NCBI GenBank assembly: GCA_021323865.1
Contig: JAJPKF010000026.1
Coordinates: 1-64,000 of the forward strand
DNA: 64,000 nucleotides
Reading direction: 5' to 3'
DNA from: Pseudomonadota bacterium
GTDB lineage: Bacteria; Chloroflexota; UBA5177; JAJPKF01
In this document: positions 26,633 to 35,117 of the stretch, one piece after another
Layout of the letters: every line of letters starts with the position of its first letter
How positions within the stretch are numbered: the first letter of the stretch is position 1
Position numbers and translations under genes: made by a program
Notes under the pieces: generated by a model
What the model was told of the DNA's origin: nothing
Database searches by the model: none
What the model saw: the letters and a program-made list of their open reading frames with translations, nothing else

Positions 26633-28462
26633 TTACGACACCCCGGCCGATTGCTCCTCCCGCACCAGCTCGCCCAGCCGGTCCACCATCTCGCCGAGAT
26701 AGGCGAATGCCTGTTCCACAGGCTCTGGCCGCGTCATATCGACTCCGGCGAGCCTCAGAGCGTCCAACGGATAGAGAGAGTCGCCGGCCTTAAGGAACTG
26801 GAGGTAGCGATCCGCTGCTTCTTCTCCGCCTGACAGGACGGAGTGGACAAGGGCATGTGCCGCCGAGATGCCGGTCGCGTACTGAAACACATAGAAGTTC
26901 ATGTAGAGATGTGTCGGGAACTCGGCCCAGGTGATGCCGATACGATCCCGATCCATCTCCACTTCCGATCCGTAGCCCTCGGCGAATAGGTCAGCCATGA
27001 CGGCGTTCATGACCTCGGCCGTGAGTGGCTCGTCCCGTTCACTCCGCTCGTGCAGCTCCAACTCAAACCGGGCCAGGGCCGGCATGATGAAGAAGTATCG
27101 ATGGAAATTGGCCATCGCCTCCTCGATGAGCGCAATCTGAAAGTTCCGGTCGCTCCTGCTCTTGAGGAGATGGTCACGCACCAGCGCCTGATTGAAGTTG
27201 GACGCCACCTCGGCGACGAAGGTGCTGTAGCGTGCGTAAACGGGTGGCTGGTTTCGCCAGGTGTAGTACGAGTGCATCGAGTGTCCCAGCTCGTGGGCCA
27301 GCGTACTCATGCTGAAGATGTCGTCGGTGTAGCTCATCAGGATGAAGGGATGGGTCCCCTGCCATCCGCCTGAATAGGCGCCCGCGCGCTTGCCCTCATT
27401 GGGGTAGATGTCGACCCAGCGCTGATTCGTCGCGCCGCGCTGCATCGTCTCCGCATACTCACGACCGAGAGGCGCCATGCCGTCGACGATCCACCGAACG
27501 GCCTCCTGGTAAGGAACCTGGGGCGGATCGACCGTCATGGGGGCCTTGATGTCGTATACGTGGAACGTGTCGTACCCGAGCATCTCGCGTCGAAGCCGCC
27601 AGTAGCGATGCCACGTGGGCAGATGTCGCTTGTAGGCATCCACGAGGTTGTGGAAGGCCTCGACGGGCAGGTGATATGGGTGAAGCGCCGCCTCGAGGCT
27701 CGATTGATAACCGCGAACGCGTGCGCTGAAGACATCCTGTTTGACGCCGGTCGCCAGACACATTCCCATGGTGTTCTGCAGTGCGAGGTGCGCGTCTGCA
27801 TAGTGTTCGAAAGCGGTCCTGCGGACCTCCCGATCCGAGTCGGTAATCAAGGCATCGATGTTTCCCTGAGAAAGGTCGATCCTGTCTCCACTCGAGCTGA
27901 CGGCAGGAGCGAAGGTGAGGTCGGCGTCGGCGAGTGTTCCGTGGATCTGGCGAGCAGTGCCGAAGGGATTGAGCGCCATGCCCAGAATCTGCTCGACCTC
28001 GGGCGATCGAATGTGCGCCCGCTGCTGCTCCAGGTGATCGAAGTAGTGGCCGTAGATCTCCAGGCCCGAGGTCTCGTTCATCCAGTTTTGTAGGGTTGAG
28101 GCGCCAATGGCCAGGATCTCCGGCTCGACGAACGCGGTCGCCGCGCTCACCTGGGAATAGAGGCCCATCGCGCGGTCATCCTTGGCCGCGGCAGCCTGGT
28201 TGGTTGTGTCCTGATCCCGCAACATCGAAGCGTAGGCGAAGACATGACCGAGACGGGTCCAAATCTGTTCGATGGTCTCGAGCGCCTCGAGCAGGATCGT
28301 TCCGCTCTCGGCCAGCCGCCCTCGATAGCCATCCAGCTTCTGGAGCATCTGGGCGGTCTTCTCGACCTCGGCGTCCCAGTCAGACTCAGAGGGGAAGATG
28401 CTTGCCAGGTCCCATGTGTATTCGACCGGCAGGTCTTCTCGCTTCGCCACGGCTCGTGCCAT
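26633..28462 (-). CDS. pepF: Oligoendopeptidase F (M3 metallopeptidase)
   Basis: Cytosolic zinc peptidase degrading oligopeptides. The HExxH zinc site is in STLAHELGHSMHSYY, with the third ligand region YARYSTFVAEVASNFNQ about 25 residues on. 609 residues, normal for PepF. The N-terminus MARAVAKREDLPVEYTWDLASIF is typical. GGAG lies eight bases before the ATG, right after a short hairpin. Confidence 0.94.
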   Translation of the reverse strand: MARAVAKREDLPVEYTWDLASIFPSESDWDAEVEKTAQMLQKLDGYRGRLAESGTILLEALETIEQIWTRLGHVFAYASMLRDQDTTNQAAAAKDDRAMGLYSQVSAATAFVEPEILAIGASTLQNWMNETSGLEIYGHYFDHLEQQRAHIRSPEVEQILGMALNPFGTARQIHGTLADADLTFAPAVSSSGDRIDLSQGNIDALITDSDREVRRTAFEHYADAHLALQNTMGMCLATGVKQDVFSARVRGYQSSLEAALHPYHLPVEAFHNLVDAYKRHLPTWHRYWRLRREMLGYDTFHVYDIKAPMTVDPPQVPYQEAVRWIVDGMAPLGREYAETMQRGATNQRWVDIYPNEGKRAGAYSGGWQGTHPFILMSYTDDIFSMSTLAHELGHSMHSYYTWRNQPPVYARYSTFVAEVASNFNQALVRDHLLKSRSDRNFQIALIEEAMANFHRYFFIMPALARFELELHERSERDEPLTAEVMNAVMADLFAEGYGSEVEMDRDRIGITWAEFPTHLYMNFYVFQYATGISAAHALVHSVLSGGEEAADRYLQFLKAGDSLYPLDALRLAGVDMTRPEPVEQAFAYLGEMVDRLGELVREEQSAGVS

Positions 28463-28476
28463 CTAACGCGCTCCAG

Positions 28477-28494
28477 GAGGGATTTTCGTCCCTC
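28477..28494 (-). promoter_or_regulatory. Short hairpin next to the pepF ribosome site
   Basis: GAGGGA and TCCCTC (6 bp, loop of 6) form a stem in the leader of pepF; the GGAG at 28471-28474 (complement) follows it directly. A stem against the ribosome site can tune translation, but six pairs could also be chance. Confidence 0.25.
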
Positions 28495-28602
28495 ACATCC
28501 GGGCCGTGGGACGCGTCCCTTTATACGACACGACTGGCGCCCCAAAGATGGGGCAGGCATCCGCGAGACCTCCGCTATTGGGACCCGGCACGGCGCTAGC
28601 AT

Positions 28603-29421
28603 GTGGCGAGGATGACACGTGTTCTGGCGATACCGCTCGCACTGCTCCCGGTGCTCCTGCCTGGGACAGCAAGCGCCGTCCACCATCCGCATCTTCCCGC
28701 GCCGGTTCGATGCCCGAGGTGCTGGCATCCACCCATCCGGCTACGCTGGCAATGGCAGCTCAGCGGCCGCCTCGATCCGCGAGTCTCCGGACGCATGTAC
28801 GACGTCGACCTCTTTGACACGACGGCCCGTCAGGTGAGACTTTTGCACCGACAGGGTCGCAAGGTTACCTGCTATATCGATGCCGGGTCCTGGGAGAACT
28901 GGCGTCCCGATGGACGTCGGTTTCCTCGGAGCGTCATCGGCAGGAAGCTGCAGGGATGGCCCGGCGAACGCTGGCTCGACATCCGCAAGCTCAACATCCT
29001 CCAACCCCTCATGAGAGCTCGGGTGGAGCGATGCCGGCGCAAGCGGTTCGACGCTGTGGAGTTCGACAATGTCGACGGGTACCAGAACTCCACCGGTTTC
29101 CGGCTCTCAGCCGCCGACCAGCTGCGCTACAACGTCTTTCTGGCCAACCTGGCGCATCGGCACCATCTTTCGGTGGCTCTCAAGAACGACGTCGATCAGG
29201 CGGCGCGACTGCAGCCATATTTTGATTGGTCGCTGGACGAGCAGTGCTTTCAGTACCAGGAGTGTCGGAAGCTGCTGCCCTTCATTCGTCACCGAAAGCC
29301 GGTGTTCGAGGTTGAGTACGCCCTATCGCGACAGCGATTCTGTCGCCGGGCTGATGGTTTGCGCTTCAATGCCATGCGGAAGCGCCTGAATCTGGGTCCG
29401 TGGCGGCGTGTCTGTTCTTGA
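28603..29421 (+). CDS. Secreted GH114-like protein (endo-alpha-1,4-polygalactosaminidase family)
   Basis: Begins with a clear signal peptide (TRVLAIPLALLPVLLPGTASA). The mature part has the GH114 TIM-barrel pattern: YDVDLFDT, GRKVTCYIDAGSWENWRPD, ERWLDIRKL, KRFDAVEFDNVDGYQN and LSVALKNDVDQ, where the acidic residues in CYIDAG and EFDNVD are likely catalytic. Such enzymes cut galactosamine-containing exopolysaccharide. Start may be GTG 28603 or ATG 28612. Divergent from pepF; convergent with the NlpC/P60 gene. Confidence 0.83.
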   Translation: MARMTRVLAIPLALLPVLLPGTASAVHHPHLPAPVRCPRCWHPPIRLRWQWQLSGRLDPRVSGRMYDVDLFDTTARQVRLLHRQGRKVTCYIDAGSWENWRPDGRRFPRSVIGRKLQGWPGERWLDIRKLNILQPLMRARVERCRRKRFDAVEFDNVDGYQNSTGFRLSAADQLRYNVFLANLAHRHHLSVALKNDVDQAARLQPYFDWSLDEQCFQYQECRKLLPFIRHRKPVFEVEYALSRQRFCRRADGLRFNAMRKRLNLGPWRRVCS

Positions 29422-29436
29422 GGGAGGCCGTCGGGC

Positions 29437-30876
29437 CTACTGCACGGACAGAAACGGACCGTACACGTAGCCGGACAGCTTCGGCCTGACCCGCACGAAG
29501 TCCCAGCCCTGAACCGTCCGCAGGACGCGGACCCGTGAGCCGACCTTGACCCAGCCGAGAATACGGGCGCTGAGGCTGGGGCCGGTGCGTAGGTGTGCGG
29601 TTCCGGTCAGCACCGCCGCCTTACCGACCGGCCCATGCTTGGGCTTTTTGCCGCCATGCGAGTTGGACAGAGTTCCATGGCCGCGAGCGGAAAAGTGCTG
29701 GATGAATCGGGTCAGCAACCAGCCCGTTTGGCCCGAGGAAGTGCGAACCCGCGCAAATCCATCCTTGACCTCTCGCACCACCACGCGCGTGCCGGCGTCG
29801 GTGACGGCGACGACCGGCGCGGCCACGCTTGGCCCATCGTGAACGTTGACGCCGGCCAGGACGGAGTAGGTGGTACCGGGGCGATGCGCAACCGAGCCGC
29901 CATGGCGACCAGATTGCTTGGGTTTCGCGGCGGCCTCGAGTCCGTAGGCGACCGACCAGCCATCGCGGCCGCCGGCGGCGATTTTGTCCCAGCCGGACGA
30001 GTGTCCGACCACCCGCACCACCTGGTGATACCGAAGACTCGTGATGATGGGGTCCGAGACCGCCGGGCCGGTGTGCATGTGCAGTCCATCGATTTCGACC
30101 TTGGCCCAGCCTGAGGCCCTTCGTGACTGACCGCCGCCACCTGCCGCTCGACTCGATGCGCTGAGACCCGTCCGCACCAGCCAGCCCCAGATCCCGTTGG
30201 TCAGGCGCACGTGGGCCCACTGCCCCCAGTCGCCGCGGATCTCAACGCCGGTTCCCTGCGTGAGGACAGTGATGACGGTCGCGTTCACGGAATGGCCCGA
30301 ACGAAGGTTGAGGCTCGACACCGTGACGACGGCGTGACCGGAGGCAGAGCTGCTTCGGTGGATCCCCACGGATCGATCGAGCTGGGGAAGCGGGGCCTCG
30401 GAGGTCAGGTAGTGTCTCTGCCAGTAGCTGCCCTCGACAGGATCATGCCGGAGCGCCGTGATCGTGACACCGCGCTTGATGTTCTCGGCGCTGATCATTC
30501 GCCCTTGCCCGATATAGATCCCAACGTGAGAGACACCCTTCCAGACCGTGTTCTGGAAGAAGATCAGGTCGCCACGGCGCAGATCTCGCTCTCGAACGCG
30601 AGGGTAGGTGGCCATGGCGGAGGAGAGATTGCCGGGCATGTCGACCCCGAGATGCTGGAAGACGTAGTAGACAAGGCCGATGCAGCTGAACCCCGTCTTG
30701 GGAGTCGAGCCCGTGTAGGCATAGCGGTAATGCAAGAAGCGCATGGCTTCCTGAACCACCATGTTGCCGGTAAGCGTGGTCGCACCGGCGGCCGGAATGC
30801 CGAAGCTGGTCGAGGCCGCCGAGAGCGAAGACGCAAGCGTCAGAGAGAGGACGAGGGTAGAGAGTTGCCGTTTCAT
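29437..30876 (-). CDS. Secreted NlpC/P60 cysteine peptidase with four SH3 repeats
   Basis: A signal peptide (residues 1-32) is followed by an NlpC/P60 domain (about 38-150) with C65 in TGFSCIGLVYYVFQ and H117 in GVSHVGIYIGQG. Four SH3b repeats follow, each with an RSG/HTG/HDG/RTG-type start (around 180, 252, 332 and 426), a likely peptidoglycan-binding tail. The domain order is catalytic first, SH3 last, the reverse of many enzymes. The usual DCSG is here SCIG, and the third catalytic His position appears to be a Ser (GRMISAE), so activity is not certain. Confidence 0.82.
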   Translation of the reverse strand: MKRQLSTLVLSLTLASSLSAASTSFGIPAAGATTLTGNMVVQEAMRFLHYRYAYTGSTPKTGFSCIGLVYYVFQHLGVDMPGNLSSAMATYPRVRERDLRRGDLIFFQNTVWKGVSHVGIYIGQGRMISAENIKRGVTITALRHDPVEGSYWQRHYLTSEAPLPQLDRSVGIHRSSSASGHAVVTVSSLNLRSGHSVNATVITVLTQGTGVEIRGDWGQWAHVRLTNGIWGWLVRTGLSASSRAAGGGGQSRRASGWAKVEIDGLHMHTGPAVSDPIITSLRYHQVVRVVGHSSGWDKIAAGGRDGWSVAYGLEAAAKPKQSGRHGGSVAHRPGTTYSVLAGVNVHDGPSVAAPVVAVTDAGTRVVVREVKDGFARVRTSSGQTGWLLTRFIQHFSARGHGTLSNSHGGKKPKHGPVGKAAVLTGTAHLRTGPSLSARILGWVKVGSRVRVLRTVQGWDFVRVRPKLSGYVYGPFLSVQ

Positions 30877-31053
30877 TCCGGGTAGAGGTGAGAGGGAATT
30901 TTCGCTCCGTGGTCCCTTGGTTGGAGACCGAGTCAGCCGAGCCGGATCCGAGTCGCGATCCGTGTTGACGAATCTATGGGAGGTTTACGCGTTTCCCGGA
31001 ATCCCCTGAATCGGTTGCGCGCGGGGCCTCTTTTGGCTATGAGGTCCTAGCCG

Positions 31054-31935
31054 TTAATGGACAGCAATTAGCGTTGCGCCAATCGCAACGCCCACCGCGC
31101 CCATCAAGCGCGCGGCCATGCGGCTTCTCTCACCCAGTCGGTAGACGCTCCACAGGGCGACGATGATGATCGACGATTCCCGCAGGGGCGCGACCACAAT
31201 CAGCGGTGCAAGCCTGAAGGCGATCAGGATGAGGAGATAGGTGCCGGTCATGAAGACGCCGATCAGCAGGTCCGTCCCAAGAGATCGCCTGTCACCGCCC
31301 CTGCCACGGTTCGGCCGGCTCCCCACGGGCGCCTCCCGTACCGTGATGCGCCCCCGAGCTGCTCGCAGGACGGTGAGGAGGGCAGCCGTGAACGCCCACA
31401 CCACGAAGCCATAGAGCCACGGCGGCGCCTGATGCACGCCCACGCTGTCGACAGCGGAGTACAGAGCGATGGTCAGCCCGGTGAGCAACGCCGGGACGGC
31501 GGCGGCCTGGGAGGTCGTCGGCCGGGTAGCCAAAATGAGGCTCGCCAAGACGCAACAGATCCCGCCGAACTCCACGAGACCGGGGCGTTCCGCGAGCACG
31601 GTCAACCCGAGGATGACGGCCAGCAGCGGAGCGGTCCCTCGGGCCAGCGTATAGACCGTGGAAAGCTCGCCCCGCTCGTACGCCCGCGACAAGAAGACGA
31701 AGTAAACGAGCTCCAATAGGGCCGATACCCCCGCAAGGAGCCACGCCAGTGGGGGAAACCCGGGCATACCCAGGAGAAACCAGGCCACGATGGCCACGGG
31801 CGTCCACAGCAGCGTGGAGGTGAGCGCGGCTCGGGAAGCAGTCGCCAGCGGTTCATCGCTGCTCTTGAGAAGGGTATTCCAGGCGGCGTGGAAGGCCGCC
31901 GCGAACAAGACCAAGACGACGGCCCAGGCACTCAT
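31054..31935 (-). CDS. EamA/DMT-family transporter
   Basis: A 293-residue integral membrane protein with about ten hydrophobic helices in two EamA-like halves: AAFHAAWNTLLKSSD at the start and LSRAYERGELSTVYTLARG and TGTYLLILIAFRLAPLIVVAPLRESS in the repeat cores. DMT proteins export amino acids, nucleosides or other metabolites; the substrate cannot be predicted. It is divergent from the deacetylase gene with 81 bases between starts. Confidence 0.85.
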   Translation of the reverse strand: MSAWAVVLVLFAAAFHAAWNTLLKSSDEPLATASRAALTSTLLWTPVAIVAWFLLGMPGFPPLAWLLAGVSALLELVYFVFLSRAYERGELSTVYTLARGTAPLLAVILGLTVLAERPGLVEFGGICCVLASLILATRPTTSQAAAVPALLTGLTIALYSAVDSVGVHQAPPWLYGFVVWAFTAALLTVLRAARGRITVREAPVGSRPNRGRGGDRRSLGTDLLIGVFMTGTYLLILIAFRLAPLIVVAPLRESSIIIVALWSVYRLGERSRMAARLMGAVGVAIGATLIAVH

Positions 31936-32016
31936 CCCAGCAGCGTCGGGGGAGGCCGATCCTGGGCGTGCGCATCCGGCAGCGGCTCCGCTGTTGGTCT
32001 GCTACGGTTAGGCTGC

Positions 32017-33201
32017 GTGGACGCCAATTCGCACCCGATCAAGCCCCTCTCGGCCGGTGTTGGACTGCGGACGGTCGCGCTGCTATTCGCGGCCTGCGTG
32101 ACGTTCTCTGTGATGCCGGCGGGCGCGGCACGGGTGCCGGCAACCGGCGTGATCTCGTCTGGACCGGTTGGCCGTCCGGTCGTGGCCCTCACCTTCGACG
32201 ACGGGCCGTCGCCATACACCCCCGGGGTTCTTAAGGTGCTGCGGGCGTTCCATGTTCCGGCCACGTTCTTCATTGTGGGCTTCCATGTGCCCGTGTTTCC
32301 CAACTACCTCAAGGCCGAGGTGAGGGCGGGTGAGGAGATCGGAAATCACACCTACAGCCACCTCGATCTCAAGAGTCTCTCAACTCCTGCCGTGGTGGCT
32401 CAGCTCCAGCGGGACCAGGCGACGATTCACGGAGTCGCAGGGGTACGGCCGCATTGGTTCCGCCCTCCCTATGGAGACGTGGACGATCGGATCATCGGCA
32501 TTGCTGCCTCACTCGGGCTCCGGACGGTGACGTGGTCGGTCGATCCATCCGATTGGACGCTTCCCGGCAAGAGTCTGATCGTTTCCCGAGTGGTCGACAA
32601 CGTGCAGCCGGGCAGCATCGTGATCCTTCACGATGGCGGAGGTGACCGGAGCGAGACCGTGGGTGCGCTCCCGACCATCATTCGCGACCTCCGCAGCCGG
32701 GGCTACCGCTTCGGCACCCTAGACCAGCTCTTCGGATTCCGACCGCTTCCGCTGTGTATCCCGCACGCGAGCCGCCTGTTCTCGCGTGCCGGCGTGCGGG
32801 CGCATCCGCATGACGCGATCTATGGATACTGGCTGAATCTGCTGTGCCGCGGTCTGCACATCGGCCCGGCGACTGGACGTGAGCGCGTTGCCGGACCCAA
32901 CGTCTTATCCCAGAACTTTGCCCGAACGGGCCACCGCATCCTGTGGACGCCTCGGACGGGCAAACTACGGCTGAAGATCATTTGGAGCTGGGTCATCTCC
33001 GCCTTCTCCCGTCGCGGCGTATCTCCACGGTTTGGTGATCCGATCACGCGTGCGTGGTTCCACGACTTTCTCGGGGGCCAAGATTGGGGCGCGGCATTGG
33101 CCAAGGAACGGAAACATCATCATCACCTCATCCAGCGGTTTCGATGGGGAGTCGGCAGGACGGTTGGGCACGGGCGAGTGAAGTGGCTCCGGATAAAGTG
33201 A
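32017..33201 (+). CDS. Secreted polysaccharide deacetylase (CE4/NodB) with basic C-terminal extension
   Basis: Signal peptide (LRTVALLFAACVTFSVMPAGA) then a NodB domain: ALTFDDGPSPYTPGV (metal Asp pair), GNHTYSHLDL (metal His), FRPPYGDVDD and SIVILHDGGG (catalytic His). Acts outside the membrane on cell-wall or extracellular N-acetyl sugars. After residue ~250 there is an extra ~145-residue basic region rich in Trp, Arg and His (with a run of four His) that I cannot assign. GTG 32017 is chosen as it lies just before the signal peptide; the frame to 31888 overlaps the divergent transporter. Confidence 0.87.
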   Translation: MDANSHPIKPLSAGVGLRTVALLFAACVTFSVMPAGAARVPATGVISSGPVGRPVVALTFDDGPSPYTPGVLKVLRAFHVPATFFIVGFHVPVFPNYLKAEVRAGEEIGNHTYSHLDLKSLSTPAVVAQLQRDQATIHGVAGVRPHWFRPPYGDVDDRIIGIAASLGLRTVTWSVDPSDWTLPGKSLIVSRVVDNVQPGSIVILHDGGGDRSETVGALPTIIRDLRSRGYRFGTLDQLFGFRPLPLCIPHASRLFSRAGVRAHPHDAIYGYWLNLLCRGLHIGPATGRERVAGPNVLSQNFARTGHRILWTPRTGKLRLKIIWSWVISAFSRRGVSPRFGDPITRAWFHDFLGGQDWGAALAKERKHHHHLIQRFRWGVGRTVGHGRVKWLRIK

Positions 33202-33262
33202 CGAGCGCAACAACGGGGCGGCTATTGATTCAGCGGCTGCCAGCCTTCAAAATGAGGGCGGC

Positions 33263-33478
33263 ATGAGACGCGGGCGCGGACGAAAGAGCGGCTTTCCCTG
33301 TGGCCGGTGTGGCGGTCAGATGTTCTTCGAACAGGATCTGATGCACCGCCACGTCGCCTGCAAGTGCCTCCAGTGCGGCTACATCTCGGCATACCTGTGG
33401 ACCGAGCCGGGCAGTCTGCGGCCCGAGTTCGAAATGGCCGGCCGTGTGGGAGACGATTCCCTGCTCATCAACGAGTAG
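33263..33478 (+). CDS. Small zinc-ribbon protein
   Basis: A 71-residue protein with two CxxC pairs (FPCGRCGGQM and CKCLQCGYI) spaced about 20 residues apart, a classical zinc ribbon, and a short acidic tail. The ATG has GAGGGCGG just upstream. Function unknown; such proteins may bind nucleic acid or a protein partner. It stands alone after the deacetylase, and a strong hairpin terminator follows about 130 bases downstream. Confidence 0.7.
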   Translation: MRRGRGRKSGFPCGRCGGQMFFEQDLMHRHVACKCLQCGYISAYLWTEPGSLRPEFEMAGRVGDDSLLINE

Positions 33479-33535
33479 CGTGCATAGCCATGTTGGCGGT
33501 TACGGAGCTGCCTCGAGGCTGTTGACCGAGCCGTT

Positions 33536-33564
33536 TTGGCGACGGCGCTTCGCCGATGTACAGT
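33536..33564 (+). promoter_or_regulatory. Sigma-70-like promoter of a candidate small RNA
   Basis: TTGGCG (33536-33541), a 17-base spacer, and TACAGT (33559-33564). The -35 matches consensus at 4 of 6 and the -10 at 4 of 6 positions with optimal spacing. Predicted transcription start near 33571. Confidence 0.45.
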
Positions 33565-33570
33565 AGGGTC

Positions 33571-33650
33571 AGCCTCGACTGTGGCCCCGAGCGGAAATCT
33601 CTCTGCTCTGAGCGACTCCGCCCGCGGACAAGCGGAGTCGCTCCTCTTTT
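33571..33650 (+). ncRNA. Candidate ~80-nt small RNA
   Basis: The interval from the predicted start of transcription to the T-run of the terminator is about 80 nt and holds no open frame with a ribosome site. A promoter in front and a strong terminator at the end with nothing to translate in between fits a small regulatory RNA. It could instead be only the end of the zinc-ribbon transcript. Confidence 0.35.
33610..33650 (+). terminator. Rho-independent terminator
   Basis: A perfect 12-bp inverted repeat, GAGCGACTCCGC (33610-33621) and GCGGAGTCGCTC (33632-33643), with a 10-base loop, followed by CTCTTTT. Works on the plus strand; the minus-strand side has no T-run. Confidence 0.8.
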
Positions 33651-33862
33651 GCTGGTCTTCTCCTGAGAGCCGGGCGAGCGGCAACGTCTGGCTGAACGGG
33701 TAGCGAGAGCTAGGAGCCGAGGCACGCCGCGACAGGTATTCCCTTGTGGTCCCCAGGTCGGCGTGCAGACGAGCGGCCTTTAAGTTAGCGCCGCCCGGCA
33801 CAGTGGCTGGAAACCGGTTCCCATCCGTCCAACGGATCCTGGTTGCGCCGTCCCGTGAATGT

Positions 33863-35041
33863 TCAGGCGGTGGCCACCACCAACGCGATTCCCTGGCCGC
33901 CTCCGATGCAGGCCGAGGCGACTCCGGTACCTCCGCCGCGACGGCGAAGCTCGCGCAGGAGCGTCAGGGGAAGACGAGCGCCGCTCGCGCCGAGCGGGTG
34001 CCCCAAAGCAATCGCTCCGCCATTCACGTTCACCTTCTCGCGGTCGAGGCCCAGATCCTTCTCCACCGCCAGGTATTGGGCCGAGAACGCCTCGTTGATC
34101 TCGATGAGGTCGACGTCGTCGAGCCCCAACCCGGCGCGCTCGAGCGCCATCGGAATCGCGCGTGCCGGTCCGATGCCCATGATCTCCGGCTCGACTCCCA
34201 CGACGGCCCAGGAAATCACCCGCCCGAGGGGCTTCGCTCCGTTGGACCCTGCATCTCGACTCAGCACCACCGCTGCGGCTCCGTCGACGATCCCGCTGGC
34301 GTTGCCCGCGGTGACGACGCCGTCGCCTTTGAAGTAGGGTTTGAGCTTGGCCAGGGCTTCCAGTGTGGTGTCCGGACGCGGATGTTCGTCGGTGGCGATC
34401 TCGACGCTGCCCTTGCGGCCCTCCACGGTCACGGGCGCGATCTCCTCGGTCAGATAACACGACTCCTGTGCGTGCCGGGTGCGTTCCTGACTTCGGAGCG
34501 CATACCGGTCGGTTTCCTCCCGGGTAATGCCGAATCGGTCGGCCAGGTTCTCGGCTGTGTGCGCCATGTCGAAGCCGCAGTATGAGTCGGTGAGCGACTC
34601 CCAGAGGTAATCCTGAAACTGGGTGCTACCCAGGCGCAGCCCCCAGCGGGCGCCGCGAACCAGGAACGGCGCCTGGCTCATGTTCTCGGTGCCGCCGGCC
34701 AGGACCAGGTCCGCCTCGCCCATCAGAATGGCCTGCGTGCCGCTGATGATGGCCTGCGTGCCGGAGCCGCAGAGTCGATTCAAGGTCAGGGCCGGGACCT
34801 GCTGCGGTAGGCCGGCCCGTAGACCAACATGGCGCGCCAGATAAATGGCATCGGGGCTGGTCTGCATGACGTTGCCGAAAAAAACCTGATCGACCTCGTC
34901 GGGCGCCGTGTGCGAGCGCTCCAGGGCCGCCTTGGACGCAACCACGGCGAGGTCGGTGGCCGAAACGTCCTTCAGCCCGCCACCGAAGGCGCCGAACGGC
35001 GTGCGAGCGCCCTCCAGGATGTATACGTCTGTGTCGGTCAT
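33863..35041 (-). CDS. Acetyl-CoA C-acetyltransferase (thiolase)
   Basis: Condenses or cleaves acyl-CoA units. Active-site Cys in TLNRLCGSGTQAI, His in NGGAIALGHPLGASGA and the second Cys in SACIGGGQG; the pair VDLIEINEAFSAQYLA is also typical. ATG 35041 (MTDTDVYILEGARTPFG) has AGGAGAGG six bases upstream; the start at 35062 has none. 392 residues, normal. It could serve fatty-acid degradation or supply acetoacetyl-CoA; no other beta-oxidation genes are adjacent. Confidence 0.93.
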   Translation of the reverse strand: MTDTDVYILEGARTPFGAFGGGLKDVSATDLAVVASKAALERSHTAPDEVDQVFFGNVMQTSPDAIYLARHVGLRAGLPQQVPALTLNRLCGSGTQAIISGTQAILMGEADLVLAGGTENMSQAPFLVRGARWGLRLGSTQFQDYLWESLTDSYCGFDMAHTAENLADRFGITREETDRYALRSQERTRHAQESCYLTEEIAPVTVEGRKGSVEIATDEHPRPDTTLEALAKLKPYFKGDGVVTAGNASGIVDGAAAVVLSRDAGSNGAKPLGRVISWAVVGVEPEIMGIGPARAIPMALERAGLGLDDVDLIEINEAFSAQYLAVEKDLGLDREKVNVNGGAIALGHPLGASGARLPLTLLRELRRRGGGTGVASACIGGGQGIALVVATA

Positions 35042-35117
35042 CGGTGTCCTCTCCTGATGCATCGAATTATTCCATGGGGCCTTGTCGCGACGAACGCGGG
35101 CCCTGGTCCGGCAGGCC

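Larger units (their letters stand above)
33479..33862. other. 384-base non-coding stretch
   Basis: No convincing reading frame was found. It contains a plus-strand sigma-70-like promoter (33536-33564), a candidate small RNA and a strong terminator hairpin (33610-33650). The remaining ~210 bases up to the thiolase stop show no further structure that I can identify. Confidence 0.6.

Noticed and set aside
30877..31053. Possible c-di-AMP (ydaO-type) riboswitch before the NlpC/P60 gene
   Set aside because: Such genes often carry this element, so I looked for it, but the conserved GGGGGACC and CCGAACCCG blocks are absent.
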